Shown: positions 36,916 to 45,583, numbered from the stretch's first letter. The stretch is DNA of 50,150 nucleotides from Paenibacillus bovis (GCA_007679095.1 VEFU01000032.1:1-50150); one strand, 5' to 3'. Numbers and translations are program-made. The notes: generated by a model from the letters alone, not told the origin.

Positions 36916-37887
36916 TTAACCTGAAGCTCTACTATTAATTTTTATGGAGAATTCTCCCGGATCTTCCGCGTAATTCGGGTCTAGCATTTTGAATAGTGTT
37001 CTCGCTGCTGTTTTACCCCATTCTTTACGCGGTACACTTATCGTTGTAAGTGGAGGTGTAAAAAATCGCGACATGTAAATATCATCAAAACCGACAACAG
37101 CAATATCTTCTGGAACTCTTAACCCTTGCTTTTGTATCGCCTTCATTGCACCAAGCGCCATCTCATCATTAGCACATACGAATACAGTTGGAAGTTCATG
37201 ACTCGCATTTTCAAGATAGCGGTTCATTTCCCTATATCCACTAACTTCCGTGAAGTCTGCACGAATAAGATTTCTTTCAAAAAATGCAATGCCTTGTCTC
37301 TCTAGTTCCTTTATAAAACCTCTCAGTCGAGCTTCACCATCATAGGAAGCTGTCGACCCAGCAATATATCCTAGAGATGTATGGCCTTTTTCCAACAAAT
37401 AATGCACAATAATGGTTGATCCTTCTTCATTCGGGAGAAGCACACTTTTAATATTAGGAGTTTCTAGTTCACGGTCTAAAACAACACATGGTAGTTTATC
37501 GCTTGCAATAGAACAAAGCAATTCATTTTCGATATGATAATTGAGGATAATTGCTCCATCTACATATCTTTCTACTAGAAGACGATGAGTATCCGCAGTA
37601 GCACATACCATTAACTCATACTTGTTTTGCATAACAACATCTTGAATTCCTTCGACCATTTCGTTAAAGAAGGGACCTGTAAATCCACTTAAAAACAAAC
37701 CAATAATATTTGTTTTTTGTTCTTTTAGGTTTTTCGCTAGCCCATTAGGACGATAGCCTATTTCTTTTGCTGCGCTTAGCACTTTTTCTTTTGTATCATC
37801 TGTTATAAGCGGACTTCCATTTATGGAATAAGATGCAGTTGAAACACTAACACCTGCACGCCTCGCCACATCCTTTAAAGTTACCAA
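36916..37887 (-). CDS. LacI/GalR-family transcriptional regulator 2, TTG start
   Basis: Regulator of 323 residues when started at the TTG at 37887. This start has AGGAGG 7 nt upstream and gives MVTLKDVARRAGVSVSTAS, aligned with the first LacI protein here and equal to it in length (322). Starting at the far upstream ATG would add 38 residues translated from operator DNA. The hinge helix contains PNGLAKNLK, and the effector domain includes VVLDRELETPN and VCANDEMALGAMKAI. Its control region carries three GAAACGTTTC-like operators and a cre-like site, so it is probably autoregulated and a good candidate for the master repressor of the locus. It may also drive the operon downstream by readthrough. 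Confidence 0.88.
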   Translation of the reverse strand: MVTLKDVARRAGVSVSTASYSINGSPLITDDTKEKVLSAAKEIGYRPNGLAKNLKEQKTNIIGLFLSGFTGPFFNEMVEGIQDVVMQNKYELMVCATADTHRLLVERYVDGAIILNYHIENELLCSIASDKLPCVVLDRELETPNIKSVLLPNEEGSTIIVHYLLEKGHTSLGYIAGSTASYDGEARLRGFIKELERQGIAFFERNLIRADFTEVSGYREMNRYLENASHELPTVFVCANDEMALGAMKAIQKQGLRVPEDIAVVGFDDIYMSRFFTPPLTTISVPRKEWGKTAARTLFKMLDPNYAEDPGEFSIKINSRASG

Positions 37888-37931
37888 CCATTGTCCTCCT
37901 ACAATGAACCGCATCAAACCACGTTTGATTT

Positions 37932-38039
37932 GAAACGTTTCAAATTTGTTGAAAATATAAAACGTTTCAAGAAGTGATGAGTTCCATTTGAAACGTTTCA
38001 ATACTATTATAGTATAAATCTAACAGGAAACGGTTTCAA
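37932..38039 (-). promoter_or_regulatory. promoter of LacI 2 with operator cluster and cre-like site
   Basis: On the minus strand: TTGAAA (38034-38039), 17 bp, TATACT (38011-38016). The cre-consensus match TTGAAACCGTTTCCT (38025-38039) covers the -35 box and also resembles the LacI palindrome. TGAAACGTTTCA occurs at 37989-38000 and 37931-37942, with a variant AAAACGTTTC at 37959-37968. The outermost copies could allow repressor looping. Confidence 0.75.
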
Positions 38040-38079
38040 CTAAAATATTATTTTTTATGATAAAATTTTACTATTTTAG

Positions 38080-38985
38080 TTAAAAATCCGATAATTTAAA
38101 GCTTCTATTGTACCCTTCTTCTAGCTCAAATTGCTCTGTTTGTGGATTAAATACCGATATATCAAACTTTTTATCTACTACATTAAATTGTAAAATACGA
38201 ATTCTCCCTTCACCACCATTAGGGGCACACTGCCAATTTTGGAAGAATTGATACACGGTGTTGCCGTTTTCACCGCATTCCACACGTGTACTAATATTTT
38301 CTGCTATATGATGACCAGAGAAAACAGCGAATACATTTTTATGTTTCTTCAAACACTTATTCCAAACATCTTCTCCATCATTAGCATCACGGGATCCGTT
38401 ATATACCTTTGGATTATGATCGTCTCCGGGCTTTGTTCGTTCACCATTAAAATACATATAAGAGTGAGTGACAACAATTACTTTATGATCAGAATGTTGT
38501 TCTATAACTTTATCAGCCCAGACTAAAACCTCATCTCCTGTTCCATACTCTAATGATAGAAAAAGAAATTTTATCCCATTAATGGATAATTTGGTATACA
38601 TATTTTCTGCTTTATTATGCTCATATGAATCTCCGAACCAGTCTTTAGATTCATATTTATGGATTCCGCAATATTTGTTAAACATTGCGGAATCTCTATT
38701 TTCATGCAGAAGATTATCGTAATCATGGTTACCTATTGCAATTAGATTAGGGATGTTTGCAACATCAATCAGTGAGTATGCCTCTTGGTGGTTCAAATAC
38801 TGTTCTTCACGAGTTGCACCATTATTAACAACATCTCCAACATGAAGGATTTTTTTCAAATTTAAATCCTCGGCATTATCTACTATCCACGTTGTCATTT
38901 CCTTCAATTTATCTGGATAATAAGTTGAAAGTTCCTGTGTATCAGGTATGATAATCATCGAAAAGACATTATTATTTCTCGTCAT
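38080..38985 (-). CDS. calcineurin-like metallophosphoesterase
   Basis: 301-residue two-metal phosphoesterase. The metal ligands appear in order as PDTQ (near the N-terminus), HVGDVVNNG, GNHDYDN, VTHSYMY and SGHHIAE. No signal peptide is seen from the ATG at 38985, which is chosen because GGGGTGG precedes it. The gene follows sulfatase 2 by 45 bp on the same strand and is probably co-transcribed with it. The pairing hints at removal of a phosphate or sulfate substituent from an imported sugar. The natural substrate is unknown; phosphomonoesters, phosphodiesters and nucleotides are all possible in this family. Confidence 0.8.
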   Translation of the reverse strand: MTRNNNVFSMIIIPDTQELSTYYPDKLKEMTTWIVDNAEDLNLKKILHVGDVVNNGATREEQYLNHQEAYSLIDVANIPNLIAIGNHDYDNLLHENRDSAMFNKYCGIHKYESKDWFGDSYEHNKAENMYTKLSINGIKFLFLSLEYGTGDEVLVWADKVIEQHSDHKVIVVTHSYMYFNGERTKPGDDHNPKVYNGSRDANDGEDVWNKCLKKHKNVFAVFSGHHIAENISTRVECGENGNTVYQFFQNWQCAPNGGEGRIRILQFNVVDKKFDISVFNPQTEQFELEEGYNRSFKLSDF

Positions 38986-39030
38986 TTGAACCACCCCTTT
39001 TTCCCTATTCCTATTTTGCAATTCACTACT

Positions 39031-40482
39031 TTATGCTTGTTTATGTCTACTTTCTAGTTTATCTGCAGCTTGATGACGACCTTGCTTACGCAATTTAGCT
39101 AAGTAGTTATCTAGCGCTATATCGCCTCTAGTGTGGAATGGTCCACCTTCTTGGATAACTACCCACATTGGGTCAGTAGGAGAATCGGATTTCTTCATTT
39201 GTTCTGCTACCCACTCATCCAGCAACCTCATCCCTTTTGCTGCTATATCAGGACGTTCCTCAAATAAATTCGTAGTCTCATGTGGATCATTTTCGATATC
39301 AAATAACATCCAATCTGGGAAATCCTTAAATCCATCATGATATGTGCGAATTAACATCCAGTTATCAAAACGAACACCTCTTTGACAACTCCAAGCTTGT
39401 TGACTCACTACAAGATATGGACGTCCTGCAGATTCACCATCTGTAAGAGCTGGCAAGAAGCTTTGTCCATCCCAACGCTTGCTAGTTTTGCCACCGACTA
39501 ATTCTACGAATGTTGGACCAAAATCAACTTGATAATGAAGGTCATTATCTACGTGACCTTGTTTGATTCCAGGGCCAGCAACAATACATGGAATTCGACT
39601 TGTAATATGATCTGCAGTTTGGTGGTCACCATAAATATTTAGCTCTCCTTGGTTTTCACCATGGTCAGCTGAAATAACGATAATTGTTTCGTCAAGAATA
39701 CCTTGCTCTTCAAGAGCTTCAAGAATTTTACCTACATGATCATCAACGTGGCGAATTGCTGTGTCATATCCATCAATCCAAGCTTTGAAGTCTTCTCTGC
39801 TAGCGATTTCTTTTGGGAGACCTGGCCAGTTACTGCCTCCAGGAAGGTCACGTGCACTCATCGTACCAAATGTTTCTCTTTGCTTTGCAATGATTTCCTC
39901 TGTTAACCACTCTGGTGCTGGATCATCTTTAAATGGATTTCCGTAATCTGCTGGAGTACGGTACGGAGTATGTGGATCCCAGAAGTTTAAGTATAGGAAC
40001 CAATCTTCTTTCTCCGTTCCACGTTCTTTAATCCAGCGTAGTGCTTCTTTTGAAACATCACCTGCTGTTTCTCCTGCATGTTTTCCTGTATCATGTACTT
40101 CTAAGAAACCTTGTAAAATATGCCAAGCAGCATGTCTACCTGCAAACGGGCTAATAATTGCTGTGTGATGGCCTTTAAATCTTAATGTATCAACCCAAGC
40201 CTGATACTCAGTATGGTGATAGTTAAATGGACGATCCTTACCAATACGGCGCACGTCCGCTTGAAGTCCTCCGTGATTCACTAATCCATTATGAATCCCA
40301 AATTGAGACGCAAATAAAGCTGTACGGGACGGCGCACAAGGTGCATCTGATGCATAATAGTTATTAAAACGGACTCCTCTTTCCGCAATGCTATCAATAT
40401 TTGGTGAAGTATTGCGATGGTAACCATACGCCCCCAAATGATCAGGACGTAATGAATCGATATCAATATAAAGTATTTTCAT
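39031..40482 (-). CDS. family S1 sulfatase 2, cytoplasmic
   Basis: 483-residue formylglycine-type sulfatase, paralogue of the one at 18258. The active-site motif is C49-A-P-S-R, at the same position as in the paralogue. The metal-site segments are YIDIDSLRPDHLG (N-terminus) and ISADHGENQGE (about 280). The ATG at 40482 is used; the longer frame starts at a TTG three codons earlier. No signal peptide is present. It has its own promoter with cre-like and LacI operators and leads a two-gene unit with the metallophosphoesterase. Sulfate removal from an imported sugar is the default reading. Phosphoester or phosphonate substrates also occur in the superfamily. Confidence 0.87.
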   Translation of the reverse strand: MKILYIDIDSLRPDHLGAYGYHRNTSPNIDSIAERGVRFNNYYASDAPCAPSRTALFASQFGIHNGLVNHGGLQADVRRIGKDRPFNYHHTEYQAWVDTLRFKGHHTAIISPFAGRHAAWHILQGFLEVHDTGKHAGETAGDVSKEALRWIKERGTEKEDWFLYLNFWDPHTPYRTPADYGNPFKDDPAPEWLTEEIIAKQRETFGTMSARDLPGGSNWPGLPKEIASREDFKAWIDGYDTAIRHVDDHVGKILEALEEQGILDETIIVISADHGENQGELNIYGDHQTADHITSRIPCIVAGPGIKQGHVDNDLHYQVDFGPTFVELVGGKTSKRWDGQSFLPALTDGESAGRPYLVVSQQAWSCQRGVRFDNWMLIRTYHDGFKDFPDWMLFDIENDPHETTNLFEERPDIAAKGMRLLDEWVAEQMKKSDSPTDPMWVVIQEGGPFHTRGDIALDNYLAKLRKQGRHQAADKLESRHKQA

Positions 40483-40508
40483 GCAAAACAACCCTTTCTG
40501 ATTTTATC

Positions 40509-40649
40509 GAAACGTTTCTACAATCATTATAAAAAATGTTGAATATTAACCTTTTATATTATTCAACATTAAATAAGTATTATTCAAACTGCAGTTGAAA
40601 CGTTTCGACTAATTGTTTTTATTATAACACGTGCTGAAATCGCTCTCAA
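40509..40649 (-). promoter_or_regulatory. promoter of sulfatase 2 with LacI operators and near-cre site
   Basis: On the minus strand: TTGAGA (40644-40649), 17 bp, TATAAT (40621-40626). TTGAGAGCGATTTCA (40635-40649) matches cre with one mismatch and covers the -35 box. GAAACGTTTC copies lie at 40597-40606 (14 bp after the -10 box) and 40509-40518, 88 bp apart. Confidence 0.7.
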
Positions 40650-40711
40650 CCTTTAAACAGATAATTTTTTATCAGTATCTACCAAAAGTTGATGAACTAG
40701 CACACTCCATG

Positions 40712-41824
40712 TTAAAGCGCATGCTTAATAGAATAGCTTTCTAAATCAATATTGATTTGCTCTTTAAGTGCTATTTTTTTTATAAGCAGACCTAAAAATG
40801 GTGCAACTGTTAAACCGGAAGAGCCTAACCCATTCGCAACAATAATATTGTTATGGTCTGGTAGTGCCCCTATAACCGGAAGGAAACCAGGTGTAAACGG
40901 TCGAAAGCCAACTCTTGTCTCTACAATAGTGCTATCTGCAAGACCTGGAGCAACAGTTAGAGCATTTTGTAGGATGGACTGTACACTACCAGCGGTAACA
41001 CGTATATCAAAACCAGTATCTTTTTCATTAGTTGCACCAGCTACAATTTTCCCATCATTAAATGGAACAATATATTGAGAACCAGGTGGCATTACAACTG
41101 GCCAGTTGCTAGTGTCTGCATTCTGTAAGTGCATATGAATTATTTGCCCTTTCTGGAATTCTACTTGCAACGGAATTCCTAATGGTTCTAGTAATTGCGG
41201 GGCCCACGCACCGTTTGTGACAATAACAGTTTTAGCATTGAATACCTGTTCATCTACCTTAACGCCTGTCACTTTTGATCCTTGTAGTTCTAAACTCGCA
41301 CTCCCAAGTATCATCTTAGCTCCATTTCGTTTTGCTGCCTGGAGGAGACTTTCACGCAACGCTCTCCCATCCACCCGGGCAGCTCCACTTATGTAAACAG
41401 AGCTGTACATCTCCGCAACTGGTGGAAATAATGCTTTTGTTTCACTAGCAGTTAGTAACCGCACTTCTCCAATTTCAGGTGCATCTTCTCTACGTTTTAT
41501 AGCACGCTCTATCATTTTTTGAAGCTTATCGTTATCGGAATGCAGACTAATGGCTCCGACTCTAGCATATCCTGTATTCGTTTCTCCTTCTTTTTCTAGC
41601 AATGGGATTAACTCGGAATAATAACGGGCACCTGCCTTCGCTAACTTATACCATGCTTGATTTCGACGTTGCGATATCCATGGACATACGATACCAGCCG
41701 CAGCATCTGTTGCCTGACCCTTATCTTTTCGATCTATAATGGTTACTTCGGCCCCTGCTTTGGCTAAATGATACGCTGTCGAAGCTCCAAGTATTCCAGC
41801 ACCAATGACGACGATATCCTTCAT
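40712..41824 (-). CDS. FAD-dependent oxidoreductase of the D-amino acid oxidase family
   Basis: 370-residue flavoprotein. The N-terminal Rossmann motif VIGAGILGASTAYHLAKAG is followed by the acidic end of the second strand (IIDRKD). The C-terminal NGLGSSGLTVAPFLG closes the FAD site, as in glycine oxidases, sarcosine oxidases and D-amino acid dehydrogenases. GGAAGGAAGAG precedes the ATG. It lies between sulfatase 2 and the 52-bp repeat array and has its own probable promoter, so membership in the sugar locus is unclear. The substrate cannot be told from sequence. Confidence 0.8.
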   Translation of the reverse strand: MKDIVVIGAGILGASTAYHLAKAGAEVTIIDRKDKGQATDAAAGIVCPWISQRRNQAWYKLAKAGARYYSELIPLLEKEGETNTGYARVGAISLHSDNDKLQKMIERAIKRREDAPEIGEVRLLTASETKALFPPVAEMYSSVYISGAARVDGRALRESLLQAAKRNGAKMILGSASLELQGSKVTGVKVDEQVFNAKTVIVTNGAWAPQLLEPLGIPLQVEFQKGQIIHMHLQNADTSNWPVVMPPGSQYIVPFNDGKIVAGATNEKDTGFDIRVTAGSVQSILQNALTVAPGLADSTIVETRVGFRPFTPGFLPVIGALPDHNNIIVANGLGSSGLTVAPFLGLLIKKIALKEQINIDLESYSIKHAL

Positions 41825-41869
41825 TCATTCTCTTCCTTCCTAGCATCTCTACCATATGTATGAATTCAT

Positions 41870-41898
41870 TATATATGAAAAAACTACTGTCGTTCCAA
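41870..41898 (-). promoter_or_regulatory. probable promoter of the FAD oxidoreductase
   Basis: On the minus strand: TTGGAA (41893-41898), 17 bp, TATATA (41870-41875). It lies 46 bp before the start codon and about 30 bp inside the edge of the repeat array. Confidence 0.4.
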
Positions 41899-41927
41899 TT
41901 TTCCTCTAGAACATCTGGAATTAAATT

Positions 41928-43130
41928 GTATGTGCATTTCTCTCAACTGATTTGACTTTGATGCTTGTGTAAAATCGTCGTGACAGACTCTTTCTGAACT
42001 GGTTCAAACCAGATACTCGAGCGAAACCGTAGTGAGAGTGCTTCTCTCGACCGTTTCGACTATCATACTTACGCGAAAACGCCGTGATAGCCTCTCTCTC
42101 GACCGTTTCGAATGAGAGACTCGATTAATAACGTCGTGAGGACTTCTCTCTCAACCGATTGGATGAGGAATCTTATATAAAACTGTAGTGACAACCCCTC
42201 TCTCAACCGATTCAACTTTAATATTCGCTCCAAACCGTCGAGACAACCATTCTCTTGACTGATTCGAACGAGATACCCAATCGAAAACGTCGTGAGAGCT
42301 CTTCTCTCCACCGATATGAAGAAGAATCTCACATAAAACTGTAGTGACAACCTTCCTCTCGACCGATTCGAACAAGATACTCGAACAAAAACGTCGTGAG
42401 GACTTCTCTCTCAACCGTTTCAACTTTAATATTCGCTCCAAACCGTCGAGATAACCATTCTCTCGACTGATTCGAACAAGATACCCAATCGAAAACGTCG
42501 TGAGAGCTCTTCTCTCCACCGATATGAAGAAGAATCTTACATAAAACTGTAGTGACAACCTTCCTCTCGACCGATTCGAATAAAGTACTCGCATAAAATC
42601 GTCGTGACAGACCCTCTCTGAACTGATTCGAACAAGATACCCAATCGAAAACGTCGTGACAACTCTTCTCTCATCCGATTCGACTTTCGTATTCGCTCCA
42701 AATCGTCTTGACGACCATTCTCTTGACTGATTCGAACAAGATACTCGAAAGAAAACGTAGTGAGGACTTCTCTCTCAACCATTTTAACTTTAATATTCGC
42801 TCCAAATCGTCGTGACAACCATTATCTCAACTGATTCGAACAAGATACCCAATCGAAAACGTAGTGAGAACTCTTCTCTCAACCGATTTGAGGATGATTC
42901 TTACATAAAACTGTAGCGATAACCTTTCTCTCGACCGTTTCGAACAAGATACTCGAACAAAAACGTCGTGAGGACTTCTCTCTCAACCGATTGGATGAGG
43001 AATCATATATAAAACTGTAGTGACAACCTCTCTCTACCAATTCGAATGAGCTATTTACTTAAAACCTACGAGACAACCTCCCTATCGACGGATTCAACCC
43101 AGAATCACCCGTAAATCAATCATGACTTTA
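41928..43130. repeat. tandem array of about 23 imperfect 52-bp units
   Basis: The landmark (C/T)GTCGTGA or (C/T)GTAGTGA recurs with an exact 52-bp step: 41976, 42028, 42080, 42132, 42184, 42236, 42288, 42340, 42392, 42444, 42496, 42548, 42600, 42652, 42704, 42756, 42808, 42860, 42912, 42964 and 43016. A 2-bp deletion then shifts the last, degenerate units. Each unit reads roughly GATTCGAACAAGATAC, a variable part, ACGTCGTGAG, then a pyrimidine run TTCTCTC(A/G)ACC. Units differ by up to about half their bases but keep their length. 52 is not a multiple of 3, so open frames in it on the minus strand are not a repeat protein. It is gene-free and lies upstream of the FAD gene. Confidence 0.95.
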
Positions 43131-43180
43131 TTCATCAAACTGAGTACTTGTTAACAATTTCCGAACATTCATTCACAAAA

Positions 43181-43214
43181 AAAAAGACCCCTGAATTGTA
43201 CTCTCAGGAGTCTT
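43181..43214 (-). terminator. terminator of the sugar isomerase gene
   Basis: AAGACCCCTGA (43184-43194) faces TCAGGAGTCTT (43204-43214) with one wobble. On the minus strand a long T-run follows. Confidence 0.75.
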
Positions 43215-43233
43215 AACTCTTACTATTTATTTA

Positions 43234-43342
43234 TCTAGCTACAGGCTGAAGAGCCTAGGTTCATATACCTGAGCCAAATAAAAGCATAAACCCTTCTTTA
43301 ATGGCTCAGAACAATTACCTCGCCCTTAACAGCAAGCCTTTC
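43234..43342 (+). repeat. two-stem hairpin repeat element, copy 2 (diverged)
   Basis: Same order of parts as 8403-8510: a CTAGCT...AGGC start, outer arm AGGCTG facing CA-GCAA-GCCT with the same GCAA bulge, and inner stem CTGAGCCA (43269-43276) with TGGCTCAG (43302-43309) over a 25-nt loop. It ends CCTTTCGCTTTTCT, like copy 1. It lies between the isomerase stop and its terminator. Confidence 0.6.
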
Positions 43343-43351
43343 GCTTTTCTA

Positions 43352-44320
43352 TTACACCCACCACATATCAGCAGGTTGTTCTTTAATTAGTACAGATTTT
43401 AAGTTAGAAACTGCTCGCTGGAATCCTTCTTCAATAGACATAATTGGGTCTTCATGTTCGATGCTGACAACATAGTCGTACCCAAATGTACGTAGCGCAC
43501 TTATCATGTCAGACCATTCTTTCATGTCATGTCCACAGCCAACAGAACGGAAATTCCAAGCTCTTGTTTGTAGTTCTGTGTATGGTTGCATATCCGTTAA
43601 TCCGTACATATTGACGTTATCTTGGTCAATATATGTATCTTTCGCATGGAAATGGTGGATTGCATTTTCTTTACCAAGAATTTTAATAGCAGCTACAGGA
43701 TCAATTCCTTGCCACCACATATGACTAGGGTCAAGGTTTGCACCGATTGCGTCACATGTTAATTCGCGTAATTTTAATAATGTATATGGTGAATGTACAA
43801 GGAAACCACCATGTAATTCTAGACCAATTTTCACATTATGCTCTTCTGCTAGTTTTCCAACTTCTTTCCAATATGGAACAAGTTTTTCTTCCCATTGCCA
43901 CTTTAATAATTCACCATAATCATTTGGCCAAGGTGCAACAGGCCAGTTTGGATATTTTGCACCTTCCTGATCACCAGGAGTTCCAGAGAAAGTGTTCACA
44001 ACTGGGACGTTTAAAAGAGATGCAAGTTTAATTGACTTTCTAATTGTTTCGTCACATTCTTTTGCAAATTCCTCGTCAGGTGCAATTGGGTTACCGTGAC
44101 AGCTGAACGCACTGATTGTTAATCCACGCGACTCTACTTGGTGTAAATAATCCTTACGTTTCTCTTCACTTTCAAGTAATGCATCCAAATCACAGTGTGC
44201 ATTTCCTGGGTATCCTCCAGTTCCAATTTCCACAGAATCAAGACCAGACGCTTTCACATAATCAAGCATTTCTTCAAACGATTTCTCAGCAAATAATACC
44301 GCGAAAACTCCAAGTTTCAT
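43352..44320 (-). CDS. sugar phosphate isomerase/epimerase-like TIM-barrel protein
   Basis: 322-residue member of the xylose isomerase-like (AP endonuclease 2) superfamily. It starts MKLGVFAVLF and carries metal-site segments VKIGLELHGG, ANLDPSHMWWQG, HFHAKD and a final SIEHEDP, which supply Glu, Asp, His and Glu ligands. I use the ATG at 44320, though its spacing to AAAGGA is long (14 nt). Such proteins often act with Gfo/Idh dehydrogenases, and one lies 234 bp upstream on the same strand. Together they could epimerise or open an oxidised sugar. The exact reaction is unknown; it may be an isomerase, epimerase or 3-keto-glycoside-handling enzyme. Confidence 0.8.
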   Translation of the reverse strand: MKLGVFAVLFAEKSFEEMLDYVKASGLDSVEIGTGGYPGNAHCDLDALLESEEKRKDYLHQVESRGLTISAFSCHGNPIAPDEEFAKECDETIRKSIKLASLLNVPVVNTFSGTPGDQEGAKYPNWPVAPWPNDYGELLKWQWEEKLVPYWKEVGKLAEEHNVKIGLELHGGFLVHSPYTLLKLRELTCDAIGANLDPSHMWWQGIDPVAAIKILGKENAIHHFHAKDTYIDQDNVNMYGLTDMQPYTELQTRAWNFRSVGCGHDMKEWSDMISALRTFGYDYVVSIEHEDPIMSIEEGFQRAVSNLKSVLIKEQPADMWWV

Positions 44321-44554
44321 AAGTAATAACACAATCCTTTCCCTAATAATTTTGTCTACTTTTATATGTATCCTGTATTTACTGGCAATCTTAGATGTAC
44401 AAATCCCTTGAAGTGAAAATTATACCATTAAAAACAGGTACATCCCCAAAATAAAGCGCTGCCACGGAAGTTGCCACATCTAACTATTAACCTATAGATG
44501 AGAGGGGGGTGTCCCCTCTCATTAAAGGTCTACTCTATTATACTATTTATATGA

Positions 44555-45583
44555 TTATGAAAGTTGTACAATTTTCTTCGTTTCGCTAGATTCTAATGCT
44601 CCAAGAACAACTTTTAATGATTTCATTCCACTTTCTCCATCAATTGGTGGAACTGTATCATTAATAATACTGTTTACAAAGTGTTCGATTACTCTTGTAC
44701 CAGTTTGTCCGCCTTCATCATTAGACTGAATTCTTCCAAGTTCATAGTTTACAACTTCACCATTTGTATATTGGGCAACTAGTCCATATTGTGGGTGGTC
44801 TTCTAAGCGAAGTACACCTTTTTCACCATAAATAACCGTTGAGTTATCTTCGCTCTTTTTGTAAGCCCAGCTTGCAGCAAGTGTTCCAACGATACCACTT
44901 TCAGACTTAAGTACACATACAGCACTATCATCTACGTCGCTGTTTTCTTTTGCACTTGATTCTACAAACGCACCAACTTCTACAAATTCTTCACCAAGTA
45001 AGTAGCGCATTAAGTCTGTCTTATGAACACCAAGGTCTCCCATAGCTCCGATGAAAGCTTCTTCTCTTCTAAAGAACCAGCTATCTTTACCGTCAATGCT
45101 CCATCCTTCAGGACCACCATGACCAAATGCTGTACGGAAGCTATAGATTTTTCCAATTGCGCCGTTTTCAATCAACTCTCTAGCTTTTACATGAGAAGGA
45201 ACGAAACGTTGATTGTGAGCGATCATCAATTTCTTACCATTTTTCTCAGCAGCTTCAATCATAGCTAATGCTTCTTCCTCTGAAGTAGCCATTGGCTTTT
45301 CACATAGTACGTGCTTACCTGCATTTAAAGCAGCAATTGACATAGGTGCATGTAGGTAGTTTGGTGTACATACAGATACAACATCAAGGTCTGCTTCACT
45401 TAACATTGTTTCATAATCTGTATAAGCAGTAGCATTGTATTCTTCTGCCATTTCTTTTGCTCTCTCTTCTACTATATCGCAAACAGCAACAATTTCTACC
45501 TGTTGATTTGCAGCATATTCTGGTAGATGGCGCCATCTAGAAATACTTCCACAACCAATTACTCCAACTTTTAATTTACTCAT
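44555..45583 (-). CDS. Gfo/Idh/MocA-family oxidoreductase 2
   Basis: 342-residue NAD(P)-dependent dehydrogenase of full family length. The Rossmann motif is VGVIGCGSISRW, the family signature EKP lies in KHVLCEKPMAT (about residue 95), and the substrate-site region reads MGDLGVHKTDLMRYL, with the catalytic-type histidine in GVHKTD near 187. The gene at 4621 encodes only a distant relative. A LacI-type operator variant lies upstream, so control with the glycan island is possible. Substrate unknown; a sugar or inositol is likely. Confidence 0.83.
   Translation of the reverse strand: MSKLKVGVIGCGSISRWRHLPEYAANQQVEIVAVCDIVEERAKEMAEEYNATAYTDYETMLSEADLDVVSVCTPNYLHAPMSIAALNAGKHVLCEKPMATSEEEALAMIEAAEKNGKKLMIAHNQRFVPSHVKARELIENGAIGKIYSFRTAFGHGGPEGWSIDGKDSWFFRREEAFIGAMGDLGVHKTDLMRYLLGEEFVEVGAFVESSAKENSDVDDSAVCVLKSESGIVGTLAASWAYKKSEDNSTVIYGEKGVLRLEDHPQYGLVAQYTNGEVVNYELGRIQSNDEGGQTGTRVIEHFVNSIINDTVPPIDGESGMKSLKVVLGALESSETKKIVQLS

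Noticed and set aside
38038-38081. AT-rich inverted repeat after the metallophosphoesterase as a terminator
   Set aside because: The arms are AT-rich with a 24-nt loop, and no T-run follows in the minus direction. It also runs into the LacI 2 promoter.
42069-42818. Three overlapping minus-strand open frames of 93 to 147 codons in the repeat array
   Set aside because: They arise because the 52-bp units lack stops in some frames. The unit is not a multiple of three, so the peptide pattern changes frame every unit. No ribosome binding sites are evident.
41928-43130. Possible CRISPR array
   Set aside because: Units are tandem and wholly similar, without identical repeats separated by unique spacers, and no cas genes are present.
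44498-44522. Hairpin ATGAGAGGGG/CCCCTCTCAT downstream of Gfo/Idh 2 as a terminator
   Set aside because: A strong stem, but no T-run follows on the minus strand. It may be structural only, so I did not call it a terminator.
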